A stretch of 23,573 bases of DNA from Pseudoluteimonas sp044226035 (GTDB lineage Bacteria; Pseudomonadota; Gammaproteobacteria; Xanthomonadales; Xanthomonadaceae). Made by a program: the position numbers and the translations under genes. This document shows, one piece after another, positions 6,476 to 13,296 of the stretch; positions within the stretch are counted from its first letter, which is position 1; each line of letters opens with the position of its first letter. Where the stretch lies: contig JBGAHT010000046.1 in the NCBI GenBank assembly GCA_044226035.1, positions 1 to 23,573 of the forward strand. The letters run 5' to 3'. The notes under the pieces were generated by a model, which did no database searches, was not told the DNA's origin, and was given only the letters and a program-made list of their open reading frames with translations.

Positions 6476-6838
6476 ATGACACCGACGTCCACCGATGCGA
6501 TGAAGGCCAGCCTCGGCGAGGCCGGCGGCCACCTCAAGCAGGCCGCGAGCCACGCCGGCGACGCAATCAAGAACATCGCCGCGGCCGCCGGCGACGAGGC
6601 CAGGCTCGGCAAGGCCAACATGAAGGCCGAACTCGCCGACGGCGCGCTGGCCGGGCTGGACGCCGCGGGCCACGCCGGCGCGGCCTCGAAGGAACAGGTC
6701 GACGCGCTGGTCGACAAGGGCCGCGACCTGGTCGAAAGCGCGGCCGACCTGATCCGCGAACGCCCGCTGGCCTCGTTCGGCGTCGCCTTCGCCGCCGGCT
6801 GGATCATCGCCAAGCTCGCGCGCGGCGGCGACAAGTAA
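6476..6838 (+). CDS. YqjD/ElaB-like (DUF883-type) tail-anchored protein
   Basis: A 120-residue protein with an alanine-rich helical N-terminal region containing KEQVDALVDKGRDLVESAADLI. It ends in RERPLASFGVAFAAGWIIAKL, a C-terminal membrane segment preceded by the RERP motif typical of the ElaB/YqjD/DUF883 family. In E. coli these proteins sit in the inner membrane by their C-terminus and bind ribosomes in stationary phase; the same role here is inference. A GAGGA ribosome binding site (6464-6468) lies 7 bases before the ATG. The next gene, YqjE-like, starts 10 bases after its stop, recalling the yqjD-yqjE order of E. coli. Helical repeats rich in Ala, Asp and Glu may form a coiled coil. Confidence 0.82.
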   Translation: MTPTSTDAMKASLGEAGGHLKQAASHAGDAIKNIAAAAGDEARLGKANMKAELADGALAGLDAAGHAGAASKEQVDALVDKGRDLVESAADLIRERPLASFGVAFAAGWIIAKLARGGDK

Positions 6839-6848
6839 CCGCCGCGCC

Positions 6849-7376
6849 GTGAGCGATCCGCACGGCGACGGCCCCGCGCCCGACCTGGCCGAGGCGCTGA
6901 AGGAACTCGGCGCCAGCGGCCGCGCCGGCCTGTCCGCGGCCGGCGACGCGGCCAAGGCCTTGCGCATCCTCGTCGCCGCCGACATCGCGCTGGCGCGCAG
7001 CGCGTTCGGGCGCGCGCTCGCGTTCACCGCCGTCGCCATCGCCTTCGGCGCTTCGGCGTGGCTGCTGCTGATGGCGGCGCTGATCGCCGTGCTGCAATCG
7101 GCCGGGCTGTCGTGGTTGTGGGCCTCGCTGCTGACCGCGCTGCTGAGCGTGGCGATCACGCTCTTCGCCGGCTGGCGCGCGATGCGCTATTTCGAACACA
7201 CCCGGATGCAGGCCACGCGCCGGCAATTCGCGCGGCTGGGCCTGGGCGAACTCGCCGATTTCATGCCCGATGCCGATTCCGCCGAATCGACCGCCGCGGC
7301 CGCCGAACGCGTCGCCGCCGCGAGCGGGCAGGCGCCGATCAAGAAGGGCCTGGGCGTGGACGTGACCCCGCCATGA
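6849..7376 (+). CDS. YqjE-like inner membrane protein (holin-superfamily III type)
   Basis: A 175-residue protein starting at GTG 6849. It has an alanine-rich cytoplasmic N-terminus, then two hydrophobic segments at about residues 57-79 (FTAVAIAFGASAWLLLMAALI) and 86-108 (LSWLWASLLTALLSVAITLFAGW). A charged C-terminal tail follows. Topology and context (directly after a YqjD-like gene) match the YqjE/phage-holin-superfamily III family. Despite the family name nothing suggests a lytic function; the role is unknown. Its stop overlaps the start of the next gene (ATGA at 7373), so the two are probably translationally coupled. Confidence 0.75.
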   Translation: MSDPHGDGPAPDLAEALKELGASGRAGLSAAGDAAKALRILVAADIALARSAFGRALAFTAVAIAFGASAWLLLMAALIAVLQSAGLSWLWASLLTALLSVAITLFAGWRAMRYFEHTRMQATRRQFARLGLGELADFMPDADSAESTAAAAERVAAASGQAPIKKGLGVDVTPP

Positions 7377-7741
7377 GCTTCGACGCGCTGATCGCGAAGG
7401 TGGAACAGGCCGAACGCGTGCTGGAGGCGCGCGAACGCCTCGCCTCCGCCGAATTCGGCCGCCTGAAATCGAACTGGCGCGAGGCGTGGACGCCGGGACG
7501 CATCCTCGTCGCCGGCGCGATCGCCGGCTTCCTCGTCGGCCGCGCGCGGCCGTTGCGCGCGGTCGATGGCGGCAACGCGCTGCAGATGCTGGGCGCGCTC
7601 GCCGGCCTGTTCGCCGGCGGCAACGCGCAGGCCGCCGCGGAGGAAGCGGCGGACGCGGCGCAAAACGCCGAACACGCCGGCGACGCCGGCGCGGACGCAA
7701 CGCCGGGGGCGTCGGTCGAACTCCCGGGGCAGGCCGCGTGA
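7373..7741 (+). CDS. Small membrane-associated protein of unknown function (YqjK position)
   Basis: A 122-residue protein beginning MSFDALIAKVEQAERVLEARERL. The N-terminal 45 residues form a charged, probably coiled-coil helix. A short hydrophobic stretch follows (GRILVAGAIAGFLVGRARP, about residues 43-61), then a second alanine/glycine-rich stretch (ALQMLGALAGLFAGG) and a low-complexity Ala/Asp tail. It occupies the position of yqjK after yqjD and yqjE in E. coli, but sequence similarity to YqjK cannot be judged by eye. It overlaps both neighbours by 4 bp (ATGA at its start, GTGA at its end), which strongly supports it as a real coupled gene. I do not recognise a function. Confidence 0.75.
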   Translation: MSFDALIAKVEQAERVLEARERLASAEFGRLKSNWREAWTPGRILVAGAIAGFLVGRARPLRAVDGGNALQMLGALAGLFAGGNAQAAAEEAADAAQNAEHAGDAGADATPGASVELPGQAA

Positions 7742-8820
7742 GCCTGCCCGCGCCGGAGGCGCCCGCCGACGAACGCCCGCGCCCGCGCTCGTCCGCCGCG
7801 TCGATCGTGCTCGCGGTGCTCGCGGTCGCGTTCACCCTGTGGGCGGCGCAGGACTTGATCCTGCCGGTGCTGCTGGCGATGTTCCTGGCCCTGGTCGGCA
7901 ACCCGATCATCCGCCTGCTGCGGCGCGCGCGCCTGCCGCGCTTCCTCGGCGCGCTGCTGGTGCTCGCGATGGGCATCGCCGGCAGCGTGCTGCTCGCGCA
8001 GCAGCTGGTGCAGCCGGCCGGCGAATGGATCCGCGAGCTGCCGCGCGAAATCGGCCAGCTCGCGCCGAAGCTGCGCAGCCTGGCCAAGCCGGTGCAGGAC
8101 GCGAACAAGGCCGCGGAGAACATCGCCCGCGCCGCCGGCGGCGAGAACACGTCCAAGCCCGTGCAGGTGGTGAAGACCGAGGTCAATGACCCGTACAAGG
8201 CGCTGACCGCGACCCCGCGCATGGTCGCCTCGGTGCTGGCGGTGGTGCTGCTGACGTTCTTCTTCATGGTCTACGGCCAGGACCTGCAGCGCAACGCGAT
8301 CGCGCTGCTGCCCGGGCGCCAGCAGAAGAAGCTGACGGTGGAGATCCTGCAGGCGATCGAGAGCGAGATCTCGCGCTACGTGCTCACCATCAGCATCATC
8401 AACGTGCTGCTCGGGCTCGCCTACGCGGCCTGCCTGTACTTCTTCCTCGCGCTGCCGCTGGACGAGGCGCTGCTGTGGGGCACGATGGCGGCGATCCTCA
8501 ACTTCGCGCCCTACGTCGGCCCGCTGATCGGCATGGTGGCGATGCTGGCGATGGGCTTCCTCACCTACCAGCCGTGGCAATCGCTGGCGCCGGCCGCGAT
8601 CTACCTGGGCCTGCACACGCTGGAAGGCCAGCTGGTCACGCCGATCGTGCTCGGCAAGCGCATGGCGCTGTCGCCGCTGCTGCTGATCCTCGCGCTGATG
8701 GTGTTCGGCTGGCTGTGGGGCATCCTCGGCCTGCTGCTGGCGGTGCCGCTGCTGGTGTGCGTGAAGATCGTGCTGGCGAAAGTGGACGGGCTGGAAGGCT
8801 GGGCGCGGCTGCTGGAGTGA
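7738..8820 (+). CDS. AI-2E family transporter (PerM/YdiK-like) membrane protein
   Basis: A 360-residue polytopic protein starting at GTG 7738, which overlaps the previous stop. Two N-terminal membrane segments (SIVLAVLAVAFTLWAAQDLILPVLL and the LGALLVLAMGI stretch) are followed by a soluble central region of about 100 residues rich in Lys and Ala. Further membrane helices run to the C-terminus. These include the motifs FAPYVGPLIG and LEGQLVTPIVLGKRMALSP that are diagnostic of the AI-2E/PerM family. Substrates of this family vary, and the autoinducer-2 name should not be read as evidence of quorum signalling. Its stop TGA overlaps an in-frame GTG (8817) that is one possible start of the following HAD gene. 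The frame extends upstream to 7486, but that part lies over the preceding gene and is not used. Confidence 0.9.
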   Translation: MSLPAPEAPADERPRPRSSAASIVLAVLAVAFTLWAAQDLILPVLLAMFLALVGNPIIRLLRRARLPRFLGALLVLAMGIAGSVLLAQQLVQPAGEWIRELPREIGQLAPKLRSLAKPVQDANKAAENIARAAGGENTSKPVQVVKTEVNDPYKALTATPRMVASVLAVVLLTFFFMVYGQDLQRNAIALLPGRQQKKLTVEILQAIESEISRYVLTISIINVLLGLAYAACLYFFLALPLDEALLWGTMAAILNFAPYVGPLIGMVAMLAMGFLTYQPWQSLAPAAIYLGLHTLEGQLVTPIVLGKRMALSPLLLILALMVFGWLWGILGLLLAVPLLVCVKIVLAKVDGLEGWARLLE

Positions 8821-8834
8821 GCGCGGCCGGCGAC

Positions 8835-8840
8835 TACAAT
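8835..8840 (+). promoter_or_regulatory. -10 element (TACAAT) placed for a leaderless HAD mRNA
   Basis: TACAAT matches the -10 consensus at five of six bases and is followed by exactly six bases before GTG 8847. Transcription would therefore start at or within a base of the start codon. No good -35 is seen (CTGGAG region upstream). An internal promoter would let the HAD phosphatase and aminopeptidase be expressed apart from the upstream run. Confidence 0.5.
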
Positions 8841-8846
8841 GCCGGC

Positions 8847-9566
8847 GTGGACTTCCGCGTCGACGCCATCACCCTCGACCTCGACGACACGCTGTGGCCG
8901 TTCGCGCCCATCGGCGCGCGCATCGAACGCACCCTGCACGACTGGTTCCTCGCCCGCAGCCCGCGCACCGCGGAGCGCTTCCCCATCCCCGCCATGCGCG
9001 AACTGCGCGAACGCGTGCTCGCCGAGCATCCGCAGCACGCGCACGACCTGGGCCTGCTGCGCCGGCTGAGCATCGAGCGCGCGCTGGCCGAAAGCGGCGG
9101 CGACCCGGCGCTGGCCGCGGACGCGCACGCGCTGTTCCTGGCCGAACGCAACCGCGTCGACTTCCACCCGGAAGTGCCGGAGGCGCTGCGCGAACTGGCC
9201 GCGCTGCGCCCGCTCGCCGCGCTGAGCAACGGCAACGCCGACCTCGAGCGGATCGGCATCGGCCACCTGTTCCGGTTCCGGCTCGCCGCGAAGGAGTTCG
9301 GCCGCGCCAAGCCCGACGCCGCGATCTTCCTCGCCGCCTGCGAACGCCTCGGCGCCGAACCCGCGCGCGTGCTGCACGTGGGCGACCATCCCGAGCAGGA
9401 CGCGCTGGGCGCGCGCCGCGCGGGCCTGCGCTGCGCGTGGATCAACCGCGACGGCGCGCCGTGGCCGTTCGCCGACGCGGAGTTCGACCTCGAATTCACC
9501 GACCTCGCCGCGCTCGTCGTCTGGCTGCGCGCGCACGACCTCGACACCAACCGGAGCGCGGCATGA
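8847..9566 (+). CDS. HAD-superfamily phosphatase, YigB-like
   Basis: A 239-residue haloacid dehalogenase-like hydrolase. Motif I is DLDDTLW, with nucleophile D11 and acid/base D13. Motif II is LSNGN, motif III is the lysine in GRAKPD, and motif IV is HVGDHPEQDALGA. The helical cap between motifs I and II marks HAD-IA (C1 cap). The ITLDLDDTLWP opening resembles YigB-type phosphatases, which in E. coli dephosphorylate a riboflavin precursor and FMN; that substrate is inference. Start choice: GTG 8847 lies six bases after a TACAAT -10, giving a leaderless message. GTG 8817 is in frame and overlaps the upstream stop as GTGA, and would add ten residues. Its stop overlaps the ATG of the aminopeptidase gene (ATGA at 9563). 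Confidence 0.88.
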   Translation: MDFRVDAITLDLDDTLWPFAPIGARIERTLHDWFLARSPRTAERFPIPAMRELRERVLAEHPQHAHDLGLLRRLSIERALAESGGDPALAADAHALFLAERNRVDFHPEVPEALRELAALRPLAALSNGNADLERIGIGHLFRFRLAAKEFGRAKPDAAIFLAACERLGAEPARVLHVGDHPEQDALGARRAGLRCAWINRDGAPWPFADAEFDLEFTDLAALVVWLRAHDLDTNRSAA

Positions 9567-10939
9567 CCGCTTATTCGCCGACGGATGCGACCGCATTCCG
9601 CACCCTGCACCTGGTCCGCCGCGATGGCCTCGAAGGCTGGCGCATGCACCAGTCCGCGGTCGTCGCGCAATGGCTGCTCGCGCACGGCTTCGACGCCTCT
9701 CCCGGCGCCTGGCTGGTGTTGCCCGGCGGCGACGGCGCGGTCGACGGCGCGATCATCGGGATCGGCGATCCGCACGATCCGTTCGCCTACGCGCACGCGC
9801 CGTTCGCGCTGCCGCCCGGCGACTGGGACGTGCGCGACGCGCTCGACGAAGGGGCGCGCAAGGCGCTGCAACTCGGCTGGGGCCTGGGCGCCTACCGCTT
9901 CGACCGCTACCGTTCGTTGCCGCGCCCGCCGGCGCGCCTGCGCCTGGCGCATCCGGATGCGGAAACCGCCGACGTGCTCGCCGCCTGCCTGCGCGTGCGC
10001 GACCTGGTGAACACGCCGGCCGACGACCTCGGCCCGCAGCAGCTCGAGGACGCGGTGCGCGGGATCGCGCAACGGCACGGCGCCGAGTGCCTGTCCATCG
10101 TCGGCGACGACCTGCTGGCGCGGAACCTGCCCGCGATCCACGCCGTCGGCCGCGCCGCCGCGCGCGCGCCGCGGCTGTTGCGCCTGGACTGGGGCGACGA
10201 CGCGCATCCGCGCCTGGCGCTGGTCGGCAAGGGCGTGTGCTTCGACACCGGCGGGCTCGACCTCAAGACCGCCGACGGCATGCGCAACATGAAGAAGGAC
10301 ATGGGCGGCGCGGCGCACGCGATCGCGCTGGCCGAACTCATCATGGCGCGCAAGCTGCCGGTGCGGCTCACGCTGCTGGTGCCGGCGGTGGAGAACGCGA
10401 TCGGCCCGGCGGCGCTGCGCCCGGGCGACGTGATCGCCACGCGCAAGGGCGTCAGCGTGGAAATCGACAATACCGACGCCGAGGGCCGGCTGGTGCTGTG
10501 CGATGCGCTGGCCTGCGCGGCGGAGGATTCGCCGGCGCTGCTGCTGGATTTCGCGACCCTGACCGGCGCCGCGCGCGTCGCGCTCGGCCCGGAGTTGCCG
10601 GCGCTGTATTGCAACGACGAATCGGTGGCGTCGGACTGGCTCGCCGCCGGCGAACGCGAGCGCGATCCGCTGTGGCGCATGCCGTTGTGGCGCCCGTACC
10701 TGCGCTACCTGACCAGCAACATCGCCGACATCGCCAACGCCGGCCCGTCGAAGATGGCCGGCAGCATCAGCGCCGCGCTCTACCTCGAGCGCTTCGTGCC
10801 GGCATCGATGCCGTGGGCGCACCTGGACGTGTATTCGTGGAACGACGCCGACCGGCCGGGCCGCCCCGCTGGCGGCGAAGCGCAGGGCCTGCGCGCGGCG
10901 TGGGCGATGTTGAAGGGAAGGTTCGGGGCACAGAACTGA
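9563..10939 (+). CDS. M17-family leucyl aminopeptidase
   Basis: A 458-residue two-metal aminopeptidase. The C-terminal catalytic domain shows the M17 signature: K223 and D228 in GKGVCFDTGGLDLK, D246 in KKDMGGA, and D305, E307 and R309 in NTDAEGRLVL. These match the zinc or manganese ligands and catalytic Lys/Arg of PepA. The N-terminal 170 residues are a small regulatory/hexamerisation domain, less conserved. It should release N-terminal residues from peptides in the cytoplasm, finishing protein turnover; some relatives are cysteinylglycinases or bind DNA, which cannot be judged here. The start ATG follows GGAGCG and overlaps the HAD stop. Length is a little short for PepA (about 500) and closer to the second xanthomonad M17 paralogue, so no symbol is given. 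Confidence 0.92.
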   Translation: MTAYSPTDATAFRTLHLVRRDGLEGWRMHQSAVVAQWLLAHGFDASPGAWLVLPGGDGAVDGAIIGIGDPHDPFAYAHAPFALPPGDWDVRDALDEGARKALQLGWGLGAYRFDRYRSLPRPPARLRLAHPDAETADVLAACLRVRDLVNTPADDLGPQQLEDAVRGIAQRHGAECLSIVGDDLLARNLPAIHAVGRAAARAPRLLRLDWGDDAHPRLALVGKGVCFDTGGLDLKTADGMRNMKKDMGGAAHAIALAELIMARKLPVRLTLLVPAVENAIGPAALRPGDVIATRKGVSVEIDNTDAEGRLVLCDALACAAEDSPALLLDFATLTGAARVALGPELPALYCNDESVASDWLAAGERERDPLWRMPLWRPYLRYLTSNIADIANAGPSKMAGSISAALYLERFVPASMPWAHLDVYSWNDADRPGRPAGGEAQGLRAAWAMLKGRFGAQN

Positions 10940-10959
10940 TTGGTCGCACAGGAGCGGGC

Positions 10960-11319
10960 ATGCGCGCATACATGGCTTATGACGATGGCGGCATCAACGA
11001 GCTCGGCGAAGTAGACAAAGCACAGGTTGTCCCCCTGATCGGCAAAGCCGACGCATCACTAACCTCGGAAAAACAGTTCGGCATCGGCTTCTATCGCAAC
11101 GAGAAAGACTTCGTTGAGATCCGGCCCGTTGGAAAGTCGGAGTACATGATTTGGTCCGACATCATTGCGAAGAATAGAAGCCCGGGATTTCTTGGAATCT
11201 TCACTCGACGGAAAGATCACGTAGAAAAAATCGTTACTGGCCACGAAGCGGCAGCAGAAGCGATTTACTACTACATGGATTACTCTCGTGAAGCATTCGA
11301 GAGCAGATATTGCTATTAA
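10960..11319 (+). CDS. Hypothetical protein, AT-richer orphan
   Basis: A 119-residue protein beginning MRAYMAYDDGGINELGEVDK, with GGAGCG as ribosome binding site 5 bases before the ATG. It has no signal peptide or membrane helix. It is rich in aromatic and charged residues (GFYRNEKDFVEIRPVGKSEYMI; YYYMDYSREAFESRYCY at the end), suggesting a compact soluble alpha/beta fold. I do not recognise a family. Base composition is near 50% GC, unlike the genes on either side, and codon choice includes AGA, ATA-free but AT-ending codons such as CGT, GAA and AAA. It lies 20 bp after the aminopeptidase stop and converges on the response regulator gene, with a repeat cluster between them. Size and composition recall immunity proteins or other accessory genes, but that is a guess. 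Confidence 0.7.
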   Translation: MRAYMAYDDGGINELGEVDKAQVVPLIGKADASLTSEKQFGIGFYRNEKDFVEIRPVGKSEYMIWSDIIAKNRSPGFLGIFTRRKDHVEKIVTGHEAAAEAIYYYMDYSREAFESRYCY

Positions 11320-11330
11320 GTAGCAAGTAG

Positions 11331-11361
11331 CCCGGACAAGTGGAATTCCCCCGGGGTTTTC
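11331..11361 (+). terminator. Weak terminator-like hairpin after the orphan gene
   Basis: CCCGG (11331-11335) can pair with CCGGG (11351-11355) over a 15-nt loop, followed by GTTTTC. The stem is short and the T-run is only four long. The surrounding GTAGCCCGGA text also resembles a common xanthomonad intergenic repeat, so it may be a repeat remnant instead. Confidence 0.3.
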
Positions 11362-11365
11362 AGAT

Positions 11366-11432
11366 GTAGGAGCGCGCTTGAGCGCGACTGTCGTGCACGA
11401 CAAGACCCGGTCGCGCTCGAGAGCGCTCCTAC
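11366..11432. repeat. REP-like inverted repeat, GTAGGAGCG family
   Basis: Two 23-bp arms (GTAGGAGCGCGC... at 11366-11388 and ...GAGCGCTCCTAC at 11410-11432) pair with two mismatches. The loop begins with a perfect 14-bp palindrome, TGTCGTGCACGACA (11389-11402). It lies between convergent genes and probably acts as a bidirectional mRNA 3' end. The same family occurs at 21060-21123. Confidence 0.85.
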
Positions 11433-11462
11433 GGATCAAGGCACAGCCCGCAGACTGTTTTT

Positions 11463-11486
11463 CCCTCTCCCCTCCGTGGGAGAGGG
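11463..11486. repeat. CCCTCTCCC palindromic hairpin downstream of the response regulator
   Basis: CCCTCTCCC (11463-11471) pairs perfectly with GGGAGAGGG (11478-11486) over a 6-nt loop. A further GGGAGAGGGGG copy follows at about 11500. It lies just past the 3' end of the response regulator gene. The T-run is on the wrong side for a minus-strand intrinsic terminator. Confidence 0.8.
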
Positions 11487-11511
11487 TGGCCGAAGGCCGG
11501 GAGAGGGGGCG

Positions 11512-12114
11512 TTACAGCCAACCCTTCTGCCGCGCCAAGCGGCTCGCCTCGATCCGGTTCGCGGCGCCGAGCTTGCCGATGGCTTCGGACAGGTAATTCC
11601 GCACCGTGCCGGCGGACAGGTTGAGCAGCGTCGCGATGTCGCCGGCGGAGAGGCCGTCGCCGGCGAGGCGCAACACCTGGCGTTCGCGGTCGTTGAGCGG
11701 ATCGGCTTCGCTCCACGCGTCCATCGCCAGTTGCGGGTCCACCGCGCGGCCGCCGCGCCGCACCGTGCGGATCGCATCGGCGAGCTGTTCGGCCGGCGAA
11801 TCCTTCAGCAGGTAGCCGCAGACGCCGGCGTCCAGCGCGCGGCGCAGGAAACCCGGGCGCGCGAACGTGGTCAGGATCACCACCTTCACCGGCAGCTCGT
11901 GGCGCTGCGCGCGCTGCGCGAGCTCGAGCCCGGTCAGGCCCGGCATCTCGATGTCGGTGACCAGGATGTCGGGCTTCAGGCGCTGCAGTTCGCGCCAGGC
12001 GTGCTCGCCGTCGGCCGCCGAACCGAGCACCTCGATGTCGGTTTCCAGCGACAGCAGCGCCGACAGCGCGCCGCGCACCATCGCCTGGTCCTCGGCCAGC
12101 AGCACGCGGATCAT
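11512..12114 (-). CDS. NarL/LuxR-family response regulator, DesR-like
   Basis: A 200-residue regulator. The receiver domain (residues 1-120) has the acidic pocket E8/D9, phosphoacceptor D54 (in VTDIEMPG), T82 and K104 (in YLLKD). A LuxR-type helix-turn-helix fills residues 138-200 (NDRERQVLRLAGDGLSAGDI, then GTVRNYLSEAI). It should be phosphorylated by the adjacent DesK-like kinase; its ATG overlaps the kinase stop as ATGA, so the pair is coupled. Likely targets are the ABC-2 exporter genes just upstream and perhaps the divergent MacAB-like operon. The family name reflects kinase/regulator architecture, not evidence for membrane-fluidity sensing. No ribosome binding site better than GGCG-rich sequence is visible. 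Confidence 0.92.
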   Translation of the reverse strand: MIRVLLAEDQAMVRGALSALLSLETDIEVLGSAADGEHAWRELQRLKPDILVTDIEMPGLTGLELAQRAQRHELPVKVVILTTFARPGFLRRALDAGVCGYLLKDSPAEQLADAIRTVRRGGRAVDPQLAMDAWSEADPLNDRERQVLRLAGDGLSAGDIATLLNLSAGTVRNYLSEAIGKLGAANRIEASRLARQKGWL

Positions 12115-13268
12115 GCGCCGGCCCCCGCCGCGATCGCGGGCAAGGGCACCGCGACCTCGACCGCGGTGCCTTCGCGCGTGGACGCGAACGCGAAGCTGCC
12201 GCCGAGCGCGTGCACGCGTTCGCGCATGCCGACCACGCCGTTGCCCTCGACCGATGCCGCGCCGTGGCCGTCGTCGGCGATGCGCATGCGCACCCGCCCG
12301 TCTTCGCGCGCGAAGCGCACCTCGGCATGCGAGGCGCGCGCGTGGCGGGCGATGTTGGTCGCGGCCTCGCGCAGCACCAGCGCCAGCGGGCGTTCGATCT
12401 CCGGCGACAGGGCCGGCGGCGCGTCGTAGTCGAGCGCCACCGCGGAGGATTCGAGCAGCAATCGCGCCGATGCGAGTTCGGCGGCGAGGTCGGCGGCGCG
12501 GAAACCGGTAACCGCGGCGCGGACTTCGGCCAGCGCGTGGCGCGCGACCTTTTCCGCCTCCGCGATTTCGGTGCGCGCGGCGGCGGCGTCGCGATCGATC
12601 AGCTTGCGCGAGAGCTCCAGCTTCAAGGTGATCAGCGACAGCGTGTGCCCGAGCAGGTCGTGCAGGTCGCGGCCGATGCGTTCGCGCTCGGCGGTGGCGG
12701 CGAGCCGGCGGACTTCGTCGTGCGAGAGCCGCAGCGCGGCTTCGTTCTCGCGTTCGCGCTGCTCGACGCCGACGATCAAACCGATCACCAGCGTCATCGG
12801 CGGCAGCCACGCCACCGACTGCCACGGATAGCCGATCCACAACGCCTCGGCGACGACCGCGGCGCCCAGCGCCAGCACCAGCGCGAGGTAACCCGGCAGC
12901 CCGCCGAACGCCTTGCGCCTGGGCACGAGCAGCACGCAGCCGAACACGAAGTAGCTCAGGCCCGACGGATACCACGGCAGCAGCGCCATGCACAGCACGA
13001 CCATCGCCAGCGGATACCAGCGCGCGTGGCGGCACGGCGCGACGAAGGTCTTCGCGTAGAGGAACAGGAACAGCGGATAGCTGAGCAGCGTGAGCGACAG
13101 CCACAGCCGGTTGTAGCCCATGCCGAAGGCCGGGGTGATGAACACCCAGGCCGACCACAACAGGTGGATGAACTCGGCCTGCGGCGACTTGCCGCGCCGC
13201 ATCGCGTCGGCCAGGTGCGAATCGGGCGCGGGCGCGAACCAGGTGCGGATCGACTGCAAGATCTTCAT
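12111..13268 (-). CDS. DesK-like sensor histidine kinase
   Basis: A 385-residue kinase. About five membrane helices occupy residues 35-170 (HLLWSAWVFITPAF; LWLSLTLLSYPLFLFLYA; YPLAMVVLCMALLPW and others). A linker coiled coil and the HisKA_3 dimerisation motif follow (ERERIGRDLHDLLGHTLSLI), with phosphorylated H203. The HATPase_c domain shows the N box (REAATNIARHA) and G box (ADDGHGA, GNGVVGMRERV). The polytopic N-terminus without a periplasmic domain suggests sensing within the membrane, or through the partner ABC exporter. The ATG at 13268 is preceded by TAGCAT and six bases, a geometry that fits a leaderless mRNA, so the kinase/regulator pair may have its own promoter. The upstream permease gene ends 28 bp earlier. 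Confidence 0.92.
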   Translation of the reverse strand: MKILQSIRTWFAPAPDSHLADAMRRGKSPQAEFIHLLWSAWVFITPAFGMGYNRLWLSLTLLSYPLFLFLYAKTFVAPCRHARWYPLAMVVLCMALLPWYPSGLSYFVFGCVLLVPRRKAFGGLPGYLALVLALGAAVVAEALWIGYPWQSVAWLPPMTLVIGLIVGVEQRERENEAALRLSHDEVRRLAATAERERIGRDLHDLLGHTLSLITLKLELSRKLIDRDAAAARTEIAEAEKVARHALAEVRAAVTGFRAADLAAELASARLLLESSAVALDYDAPPALSPEIERPLALVLREAATNIARHARASHAEVRFAREDGRVRMRIADDGHGAASVEGNGVVGMRERVHALGGSFAFASTREGTAVEVAVPLPAIAAGAGA

Positions 13269-13274
13269 GCGGCG

Positions 13275-13280
13275 ATGCTA
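13275..13280 (-). promoter_or_regulatory. -10-like element (TAGCAT) placed for a leaderless kinase mRNA
   Basis: TAGCAT on the minus strand matches four of six -10 consensus bases and is followed by exactly six bases (CGCCGC) before the kinase ATG. No ribosome binding site fits in that space. The -35 region shows no good match, so confidence is modest. Confidence 0.4.
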
Positions 13281-13296
13281 CTGCAAGCCCGCGCCA

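Noticed and set aside
7738..8820. Quorum-sensing exporter
   Set aside because: The AI-2E family name does not establish the substrate, and no luxS or signalling gene is nearby.
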